DNA of 38,935 nucleotides from Cellulomonas sp. (GTDB taxonomy: Bacteria > Actinomycetota > Actinomycetes > Actinomycetales > Cellulomonadaceae): NCBI GenBank assembly GCA_012927595.1, contig JABBOW010000031.1:1-38935 (forward strand), in the 5' to 3' direction. Position 1 is the stretch's first letter, and each line of letters opens with the position of its first letter. Of this stretch, positions 33,664 to 38,935 are shown piece after piece. Position numbers and translations under genes: made by a program. Under the pieces are notes generated by a model, which was not told the origin of the DNA, did not search any database, and worked only from the letters and a program-made list of their open reading frames with translations.

Positions 33664-33680
33664 CGCCGGCAGGTCCGGCG
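33664..33680 (+). terminator. Hairpin after the HU gene
   Basis: CGCCGG and CCGGCG form a perfect 6-bp stem with a CAGGT loop, nine bases after the HU stop. A second hairpin-capable palindrome (CGGCCG pair) follows near 33708-33725. Neither has a T-run, so termination strength is uncertain. Confidence 0.4.
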
Positions 33681-33741
33681 CCACGACGCACAACGACCTC
33701 GGGCTCGGCCGCACTCCGGCCGGGCCCGATGTCGTGACGTC

Positions 33742-33747
33742 TATGCT
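33742..33747 (+). promoter_or_regulatory. Candidate -10 element for the Zur-like regulator gene
   Basis: TATGCT matches TANNNT and would place the transcript start about 25 bases before the ATG at 33779, leaving room for GAAGAGGAG as ribosome-binding site. No clear -35 element. Confidence 0.35.
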
Positions 33748-33778
33748 GCACCTCGGCCACCGAGAAGAGGAGACCGGC

Positions 33779-34189
33779 ATGACAACGGCGCCGCGACCAA
33801 CCCGCCAGCGCTCGGAGATCCTCGCCCTGCTTGACGGCCTCGATGGGTTCAGAAGTGCGCAGCAGCTGCACGAGCTCCTGCGTTCGCGGGGGTCGACCAC
33901 CGGGCTGGCGACGGTGTACCGCGCAGTCCAGCTTCTGAGCGAGAGCGGCGAGGTCGACGTCCTGCGCACCGAGGACGGCGAGGCCGTCTATCGCAGATGC
34001 GAACGGCGCAGCCACCACCATCACCTGGTCTGCCGGCACTGCGGGCGCACGGTCGAGATCGACGGGCCCGTCGCGGAGTCATGGGCTGCCCAGGTGGCAT
34101 CGGCACATGACTTCACTGATGTCGAGCACACGATCGAGCTGGTCGGGATGTGTGCCGAGTGCCGGTCGACGGGCGCAGACCGGCTCTGA
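33779..34189 (+). CDS. zur: Fur-family zinc/iron uptake regulator, probably Zur
   Basis: A 136-residue Fur-family repressor. A winged helix (RQRSEILALLDGLDGFRSAQ, then STTGLATVYRAVQLL) is followed by the metal-binding half: RRSHHHHLVCRHCGRTVEID and GMCAECR, giving two Cys-x-x-Cys pairs for structural zinc and a His cluster for the sensing site. The His-rich hinge and HLVCRHCGRTVEI favour Zur over Fur. The ATG at 33779 has GAAGAGGAG upstream. Targets are not visible here; the neighbouring HU and threonine aldolase genes are not typical Zur genes. Confidence 0.85.
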   Translation: MTTAPRPTRQRSEILALLDGLDGFRSAQQLHELLRSRGSTTGLATVYRAVQLLSESGEVDVLRTEDGEAVYRRCERRSHHHHLVCRHCGRTVEIDGPVAESWAAQVASAHDFTDVEHTIELVGMCAECRSTGADRL

Positions 34190-34247
34190 TCGTCGTGGGC
34201 GCAGGGTCCTGCCTCGAGCTGTGCGCGGGTGCGAGAGACTGGTCGCC

Positions 34248-35294
34248 GTGAACCGACTGCATGACCCCCACCGCCGCCACTTCGCCTCCGACAACTACGC
34301 GGGGGTGCACCCCGAGGTGCTGACCGCGCTCGCCGAGGCGAACGGTGGCCACGAGAAGGCCTACGGCTACGACGCGTACACCGCGCGGCTCCACGAGGTC
34401 CTCGCTGCCCACTTCGGTGCGGATGCCCGCGCCTACCCTGTGCTCAACGGCACCGGCGCGAACGTCCTGGCGCTGCAGGCGCTGCTACCCCGCTGGGGCG
34501 GCGTGGTGTGCGCCGAGACCGCACACATCAACACCGACGAGAACGGTGCCCCTGAGCGTGTCGGCGGCCTCAAGCTGCTCACCGTCCCGACCCCTGACGG
34601 CAAGCTCACCCCGGAGCTCGTCGAGCGGCAGGCCTGGGGGTGGGGCGACGAGCACCGCGCCCAGCCCGGGGTCGTGTCGATCACGCAGACGACCGAGCTG
34701 GGGACCGCGTACTCGGTCGCGGAGATCCGCGCCTTGGCCGACCACGCGCACGGCCTCGGCATGACTCTCCACGTGGACGGGGCGCGGATCGCCAACGCCG
34801 CGGCCTATCTCGACGTCCCGTTGCGCGCCATGACGACGGACGCGGGCGTGGATGTGCTCTCGCTCGGCGCGACGAAGAACGGCGTCATGTTCGGCGAGGC
34901 GGTCGTGGTCCTGCGACCCGACATCGCGCCCGGCCTCGAGTACCTGCGCAAGATCGACATGCAGCTCGCGTCGAAGCTGCGATTCGTCTCGGCGCAGCTC
35001 CTCGCGTTGTTCGAGACCGACCTGTGGCTCCGATCCGCGCAGCATGCCAACGCGATGGCCGCACGCCTGCTGGCGGGTGTCGAGAGCATCGACGGTGTGC
35101 GCGTCACCCAGCCGACCCAGTCGAACGCGGTGTTCGCGGCGCTCGCCCCGGGTGCAGCGGACAGGCTGCGCGAGTCGTACCACTTCTACGACTGGATCGG
35201 GGGCGAGGTCCGGTGGATGTGCGCGTTCGACACGACTGCGGCTGATGTCGACGGGTTCATCGCCGCGCTCCGCGCCGCCGTCCAGGCGGACTGA
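34248..35294 (+). CDS. ltaE: Threonine aldolase family PLP enzyme (low-specificity L-threonine aldolase)
   Basis: A 348-residue fold-type I PLP enzyme that cleaves threonine or allo-threonine to glycine and acetaldehyde. Motifs are FASDNYAGVHPEVL at the start, LNGTGANVLALQ, a conserved HINTDENGAPE, LHVDGARIANAA with the PLP-binding Asp near residue 180, and the Schiff-base Lys in LSLGATKNGVMFGEA near residue 210. The GTG at 34248 gives the standard N-terminus; the upstream frame overlaps the Zur-like gene and is not homologous. The class also includes related beta-eliminating lyases, so substrate is inferred. It stands 58 bases after zur. Confidence 0.88.
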   Translation: MNRLHDPHRRHFASDNYAGVHPEVLTALAEANGGHEKAYGYDAYTARLHEVLAAHFGADARAYPVLNGTGANVLALQALLPRWGGVVCAETAHINTDENGAPERVGGLKLLTVPTPDGKLTPELVERQAWGWGDEHRAQPGVVSITQTTELGTAYSVAEIRALADHAHGLGMTLHVDGARIANAAAYLDVPLRAMTTDAGVDVLSLGATKNGVMFGEAVVVLRPDIAPGLEYLRKIDMQLASKLRFVSAQLLALFETDLWLRSAQHANAMAARLLAGVESIDGVRVTQPTQSNAVFAALAPGAADRLRESYHFYDWIGGEVRWMCAFDTTAADVDGFIAALRAAVQAD

Positions 35295-35444
35295 CGGTTC
35301 TCGGTCGACCGAGCACAGCGGGTGCGGGGAGCGATCCGCCCGCCGCCCGCACCCGGTCTTGAGTCCGCCGCTCGTCCGGCGGCCACCACGGCCGTCCCTC
35401 GCGTGCTGGAGCGACAGCCGTGGCGTTCGAACCGCGCCGTCTCG

Positions 35445-35640
35445 GCTGACGGTGCAGGTCGTGCCGTATGCCGTCGGAGCTGTGGTGTCGGTTGGGGGAG
35501 GCGCGCCACCCGTGATCATGGGGGACGCGTTCGTCACGAGCTCAGTGAACTGGGACTCGAACCACGCGCCGGCTAGCGGAGCGTTGGGGGAGGCGCCGGT
35601 CAGCTGGTTGGCGAGCTTGGGCGGTTGCACCAGGTGCCGC
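35445..35640 (-). pseudogene. Remnant of a GH6-type cellulase C-terminus with the start of an Fn3-like linker
   Basis: On the minus strand about 60 codons read NQLTGASPNAPLAGAWF, ESQFTELVTNASP, then GGAPPPTDTTAPTA. The first part resembles the last helix of GH6 cellobiohydrolases and endoglucanases (pattern NAPxAGxWFxxxFxxLxxNAxP). The second resembles the Gly/Pro/Thr linker and DTTAPTAPGTP opening of the fibronectin-III domains common in Cellulomonas cellulases. It then degrades into non-homologous sequence, and nothing of the catalytic domain is left upstream. The call rests on motif memory, so moderate confidence. It abuts a GGDEF fragment on the opposite strand. Confidence 0.55.
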
Positions 35641-35653
35641 GGAGGACGCCCCA

Positions 35654-36045
35654 GGCGAGTCCGACTGCGCGGTGGTCGTCACGCGCGTCGTCGCCGGGTC
35701 GGTGAACGGCGGGCCCGGTGAGGACGTGACCGACGCCGACGTCCAGGTGCGGCGTGAGGTCGTCCGGAGGTTGCGGCGGTCGTTGCGCGGGGGAGGCTGC
35801 GCGGCCCGTCTCGGTCAGGACGAGTTCGTGGTCCTGCTCGACGACGTCCGGCCGGGTGGCGACGCCGCACGCGTCGACGAGCTGCTCGCGCGCATGCGAG
35901 CTGATCTGGGGTCGCGGTGGTCGCCGGCATCATCGCCAGCGTCCACCGCTGTCACGACGCCGACGACGCCCTGCGTGAGGCGGAGATCGCGCTGCTGCGC
36001 GTGGAGGCACAGCCCCCGCACCGGGGGAGCTCCGCCCAGCGGTGA
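35654..36045 (+). pseudogene. Truncated GGDEF (diguanylate cyclase) domain with a one-base frameshift
   Basis: The plus strand reads SDCAVVVTRVVAGSVNG, then REVVRRLRRSLRGG, CAARLGQDEFVVLLDDV and RVDELLARMRADLG. This is the order of a GGDEF domain, with the signature changed to G-Q-D-E-F. At a run of four G (35908-35911) the frame breaks; adding one G would give DLGVAVVAGIIASVH and continue DADDALREAEIALLRVEAQ to a stop at 36043-36045, like the GGDEF C-terminal helix. The usual opening (D-x-L-T-G-L-P-N-R) and any sensor domain are missing. A frameshift from sequencing cannot be excluded, but the missing start and altered signature argue for a dead fragment. The 35295-35444 stretch before the debris holds nothing recognisable. 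Confidence 0.6.
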
Positions 36046-36106
36046 CGGCAACAGCTCCGGCCCGCGAGCCGGACCGGAGCCGTCAGTGCTGGGCGGATGT
36101 CGTTGC

Positions 36107-37951
36107 TCAGCGGGCGCTGGTGTGCCGCGGGAAGCGGTCGCGCGCGTCGCTGCGGGGCTCGGGTCGACGATCGCTACGCGGGGTGGCCCCGGGACCGGTC
36201 GGCCGCGAGGCGCCGTGCCCGCTGCGAGGCGCCGGGCCCTCGTCGACGCGGATCCGCAGCGGACGTCCGGCGACCCGGGCACGTCCGATCCGGTCGAACG
36301 CGTCGGGGGTGAGTCCGCCGGGGATCTCGACGATGGAGAAGCTGGGGAAGATGTCGATCTTGCCGAGGTCCTTGCCCGTCAGACCACCCTCATTCGTCAG
36401 CGCACCGACGATGGCACCCGGCTGGGCCCCGTCGTTGTGACCCACGGCGACGCGGTAGCGCATGCCGCCGTCAGGGCGGTGCGACGTGCGGCGCGGTCCG
36501 TCCGAGCGCGGTCCGCGATCGTTGTGGTCGCCACCGCGGTCGGGGGCCAGCGTCGCGCGGCCCAGCGCATCGTCGAGGTCATCGCCGTGGCTGGTCCGTG
36601 GCGCAGGCCCCCGGTCGCCCACGGCAAGGGCGGCGATGACAGCGAGCAGCTCGAGCGGATCGAGGTCCGGGTTCACGGCGAGGTGCTCGGCGATGGAGGT
36701 GCGGTAGAGGTCGAGACGACCCAGCTCCGCGCGGGCGGCTACGTCGGTCAGGAGGCGCTCGACGCGGTGGGCCGAGACGTCCGCCGGCGACGGGATCGCG
36801 ATCTCTTCGATCTTCTGGCGCGTGAGGCGCTCGATGGCGCGCAGGCGGTGCTGCTCGCTCGGCGTGACGAACGTGAGCGCCTCGCCCGACCGCCCGGCGC
36901 GACCGGTGCGACCGATGCGGTGCACGTACGCCTCGGGCTCCGTCGGGACATCGAAGTTCACGACGAGACCGATGCGGTCGACGTCGAGCCCTCGGGCGGC
37001 CACCTCGGTGGCGACGAGAACGTCGAGCGCACCGCTCCGCAGCCGTTCCACGACCTTCTCGCGGTCACCCTGGGCGACGTCGCCCGAGATGAACGCTGCG
37101 GAGATGCCACGTTCGATCAGCGCGCTGCCCACCTCCTCGGCGGCACCGCGGGTGCGCACGAAGACGATGGCGGCGTCGGCGTCGGAGACGGCGAGGACGC
37201 GCGCCAGGGCACCGGCTTTGTGACGGAACGGAACCACGGCGTAGGTCTGACGCACGCTCGTGACGGTCGACGACTGGCGGGAGACGGCGATCTCGACCGG
37301 GTCGGTCAGGTGCTGCGCCGCGACCCGACGGATCCCGGGGGGCATGGTCGCGGAGAAGAGGGCGACCTGTCGCTTCGCCGGTGCGGCTCCGAAGATCTTG
37401 TCGACATCCTCGGCGAAGCCCATGCGCAGCATCTCGTCCGCCTCGTCGAGCACGAGGAACTTCACTGCGTCGAGGTGGAGCGTGTGGCGCTCGAGGTGGT
37501 CGATGACGCGCCCCGGGGTGCCGACGACGACCTGGGCGCCGCGCGTCAGGGCACGCTGCTGCGGCAGGAACGGCGAGCCGCCGTACACCGCGATGACCTC
37601 GAGACCCGGGATGTGCGCCGCGAACGACTCGATCGCCTCGGCGACCTGCATCGCGAGCTCTCGGGTCGGCGTCAGCACCAGGGCCTGGACCGAGCGGAGC
37701 TGTGGGTCCACCGACGCGAGCAGCGGGAGGCCGAACGCTGCCGTCTTGCCAGTTCCGGTCTGGGCGACGCCGGTGATGTCGCGGCCCGCGAGCAGGGCCG
37801 GGATGGCCTCGGTCTGGATCGCGGTCGGGATCTCGAAGCCGAGCTCAGCGACGATGCGCTCGAGCGCCTCGGGCAGCCCCAGGTCGGCGAAGCTGGGCGC
37901 ATGTCGCGACGTCTCGGTCGCGGGCGCACTGGAAGAAGGCATGGTCGTCAT
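36107..37951 (-). CDS. deaD: DEAD-box RNA helicase, DeaD/CsdA type, with C-terminal RNA-binding domain
   Basis: A 614-residue ATP-dependent RNA helicase acting in ribosome assembly and cold adaptation. Motifs in order are the Q motif PTAIQTEAIP near residue 45, AQTGTGKTAAF near 66, PTRELAMQ, VLDEADEML near 170, LFSATMP near 200, and HRIGRTGRAGR near 345. A DbpA-type RNA-binding domain follows around residues 480-560 (MRYRVAVGHNDG, IVGALTNEGGL, DIFPSFSIVEIP), then an Arg-rich disordered tail. The ATG at 37951 is chosen; GTG three codons upstream and ATG three codons downstream are alternatives, and none has a strong ribosome-binding site. About 190 bases separate it from the next gene upstream, leaving room for a long leader. 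Confidence 0.92.
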   Translation of the reverse strand: MTTMPSSSAPATETSRHAPSFADLGLPEALERIVAELGFEIPTAIQTEAIPALLAGRDITGVAQTGTGKTAAFGLPLLASVDPQLRSVQALVLTPTRELAMQVAEAIESFAAHIPGLEVIAVYGGSPFLPQQRALTRGAQVVVGTPGRVIDHLERHTLHLDAVKFLVLDEADEMLRMGFAEDVDKIFGAAPAKRQVALFSATMPPGIRRVAAQHLTDPVEIAVSRQSSTVTSVRQTYAVVPFRHKAGALARVLAVSDADAAIVFVRTRGAAEEVGSALIERGISAAFISGDVAQGDREKVVERLRSGALDVLVATEVAARGLDVDRIGLVVNFDVPTEPEAYVHRIGRTGRAGRSGEALTFVTPSEQHRLRAIERLTRQKIEEIAIPSPADVSAHRVERLLTDVAARAELGRLDLYRTSIAEHLAVNPDLDPLELLAVIAALAVGDRGPAPRTSHGDDLDDALGRATLAPDRGGDHNDRGPRSDGPRRTSHRPDGGMRYRVAVGHNDGAQPGAIVGALTNEGGLTGKDLGKIDIFPSFSIVEIPGGLTPDAFDRIGRARVAGRPLRIRVDEGPAPRSGHGASRPTGPGATPRSDRRPEPRSDARDRFPRHTSAR

Positions 37952-37977
37952 GGGGGACACCGTTCAGGTTGCGGGAG

Positions 37978-38031
37978 TCACGTGCGGCACGGCCAGGGGG
38001 GCCGTTCCGGAGGTCGCATTCCCGAACACAT
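37978..38031 (-). promoter_or_regulatory. Possible upstream ORF in the deaD leader
   Basis: A 17-codon ORF (starting M-C-S-G-M, with five prolines) ends 27 bases before the helicase start. Short hairpins flank it: TCACC-GCT-GGTGA just before its ATG and GGCC-CCCCT-GGCC within it. Cold-shock helicase genes often have regulatory leaders, but this one is unproven and could be chance. The rest of the 37952-38143 gap shows only a TANNNT match (TACACT, minus strand near 38094-38099). Confidence 0.25.
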
Positions 38032-38143
38032 CACCAGCGGTGACACCGGTACACATACACGAGGGACGCGCGACGAACTCCAGGTTCGCTCCGAGTGTAC
38101 CCGGAGGACGCCCGCAGCCTGGGTGATCTCGCGCACACCCGTG

Positions 38144-38578
38144 TCAGCCGAGACCGAGCCGCGGACCTTCGATGGCCGGACAGACATCCATGACGACGTC
38201 GAGACCCGCGGCTCGAGCCCGGTCCGCGGCCGCCTCGTCCACGACGCCGAGCTGTAACCACACCGCGCGAGCGCCGACCGCGATGGCCTCGTCCACCACG
38301 GCGCCGGCCAGCCGCGCGTTGACGAACACGTCGACGACGTCGATCGGTCCGACGACGTCGACGAGCCGCGTGTGACCCGCCGCGCCGTGCACGGTCTCAC
38401 CCCGCGGGTGGACGGGGACGATCTCGTGCCCCAGCCTGTCCTGGAGGTAGGCCGCCACCCCCCACGCGGCGCGAGCGGCGTTCGTCGAGAGGCCGACGAC
38501 GGCCCAGCGCGCGGGTGTGGTGAGCAGGCGTCGGATGACGGCGGGGTCGTTCGCTGGACGGTCGTTCGCGATGGTCAC
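38144..38578 (-). CDS. CoA-binding domain protein (YccU-like)
   Basis: A 144-residue Rossmann-fold protein of the small CoA-binding family. The nucleotide-binding strand is WAVVGLSTNAARAAWGVAAYL near residue 25, followed by VPVHPRGETVHG, VDVVDVFVNARLAG and AVWLQLGVVDEAAADRA, ending with VVMDVCPAIEGPRLG. The last segment, with Cys and the ExPR motif, is a family hallmark. The GTG at 38578 is preferred; a TTG at 38590 would add four residues. Function in cells is unknown beyond presumed CoA or nucleotide binding. Divergent from the RNB gene. Confidence 0.83.
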   Translation of the reverse strand: MTIANDRPANDPAVIRRLLTTPARWAVVGLSTNAARAAWGVAAYLQDRLGHEIVPVHPRGETVHGAAGHTRLVDVVGPIDVVDVFVNARLAGAVVDEAIAVGARAVWLQLGVVDEAAADRARAAGLDVVMDVCPAIEGPRLGLG

Positions 38579-38625
38579 CGGACAAGCCAAGCACAGCAGC
38601 CCGGGCGGCGCGGTGGCGGCCCGCC

Positions 38626-38631
38626 TATGGT
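38626..38631 (+). promoter_or_regulatory. Candidate -10 element giving a leaderless RNB exoribonuclease transcript
   Basis: TATGGT matches TANNNT and ends seven bases before GTG 38639, so the transcript would begin on that codon. No ribosome-binding site is present. Confidence 0.35.
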
Positions 38632-38638
38632 GATGGAC

Positions 38639-38935
38639 GTGCCGTCCCGCAAGTTGATCCTGCCGTCCGACGGCGCTGAGCTTCGGGCAGGCTTCGCTGC
38701 CGTCCGTTCCGCGCTCGACGTCCCCGAGACGTTTGATCCGGCCGCGCTCGCGGAGGCCCGCTCCGCAGCGGGTCGCCCTGTCAACGTAGATGGCCGCAGG
38801 GACCTGCGCGACCTCGCCTTCGTGACGATCGATCCCCCGGGAGCCACTGATCTCGACCAGGCGGTCCAGCTGGAGCGGCGCCGCAGCGGGTACCGCGTCC
38901 GGTATGCCATCGCCGACGTGGCGTCCTTCGTCGGG
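38639..38935 (+). CDS. RNB-domain exoribonuclease (RNase II/R family), start only
   Basis: The first 99 codons of an RNB-type 3'-5' exoribonuclease; the rest lies beyond the window. The catalytic entry motif is seen as LAFVTIDPPGATDLDQAVQLE, whose Asp residues bind Mg, followed by YRVRYAIADVASFVG. The short N-terminus without cold-shock domains resembles the actinobacterial RNB subfamily rather than classic RNase R. The GTG at 38639 is chosen because TATGGT upstream would give a leaderless mRNA starting there; ATG at 38627 or 38633 are alternatives that overlap this -10. Confidence 0.85.
   Translation, partial: MPSRKLILPSDGAELRAGFAAVRSALDVPETFDPAALAEARSAAGRPVNVDGRRDLRDLAFVTIDPPGATDLDQAVQLERRRSGYRVRYAIADVASFVG

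Noticed and set aside
35545-35565. GGTTCGAGTCCC on the minus strand, like a tRNA T-arm
   Set aside because: No acceptor, D-arm or anticodon stem can be formed around it. The same bases encode part of the GH6-like remnant (GAWFESQF).
35672-38257. A very long plus-strand open frame (861 codons) opposite the helicase gene
   Set aside because: Only its first 80 or so codons (GGDEF remnant) resemble protein. The rest is antisense to a well-conserved DEAD-box helicase and is a high-GC shadow frame.

Overview
The window is very GC-rich, uses many GTG starts, has tightly overlapping genes and carries actinobacterial marker families (DUF3000, a 56-residue zinc ribbon beside a NirA-type sulfite reductase, treXYZ, a stand-alone LigD-type polymerase domain). 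Together with remnants of xyloglucanase (GH74) and cellobiohydrolase (GH6) genes, this points to a Cellulomonas-like member of the Micrococcales (Actinomycetota). It reads as ordinary chromosome. No tRNA, rRNA, insertion sequence, phage gene or CRISPR array was seen.

Layout. 1-2.3 kb (minus): RNase D (cut by the window edge), a LuxR-type regulator and a DUF3000 protein. 2.4-5.1 kb (plus): 6-phosphogluconate dehydrogenase and an overlapping ATP-grasp ligase. 5.1-6.5 kb (minus): a small Usp-like protein and a RibD-type reductase. 6.5-15.6 kb (minus): one long sulfur-assimilation operon in the order Cys-rich leader peptide, sulfite reductase, small zinc ribbon, cysH, cysD, cysN, a sulfonate-type ABC importer (binding protein, ATPase, permease) and cysG. 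It covers sulfur uptake, activation of sulfate to APS, reduction to sulfite and then sulfide, and synthesis of the siroheme that the reductase needs. 15.7-16.7 kb (plus): zapE. 16.8-24.2 kb (minus): ppk2, then treZ, treY and treX, which turn glycogen into trehalose. 24.2-28 kb: an FSP1/NDH-2-like oxidoreductase, a DHA2-type MFS exporter and a tandem universal stress protein.

28-36 kb mixes housekeeping and stress genes (small acidic protein, App1-type phosphatase, Dps, LigD-Pol, HU, Zur-like regulator, threonine aldolase) with gene debris. The debris comprises a GH74 fragment joined in frame to a pirin C-terminus, with stops and a frameshift; a PHP/HhH protein with an internal deletion and frameshift; a GH6 cellulase C-terminus with the start of an Fn3-like linker; and a truncated GGDEF domain with a one-base frameshift. 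36.1-38.9 kb: a DeaD-type RNA helicase with a long leader, a CoA-binding protein and the start of an RNB-type exoribonuclease.

The most promising regulatory system is the 26-codon leader with six cysteine codons ahead of the sulfur operon. Two mutually exclusive inverted repeats between it and the first enzyme gene suggest cysteine-sensing translational attenuation over about 9 kb of genes. The most unusual structural feature is the cluster of broken cellulase, signalling and pirin fragments.
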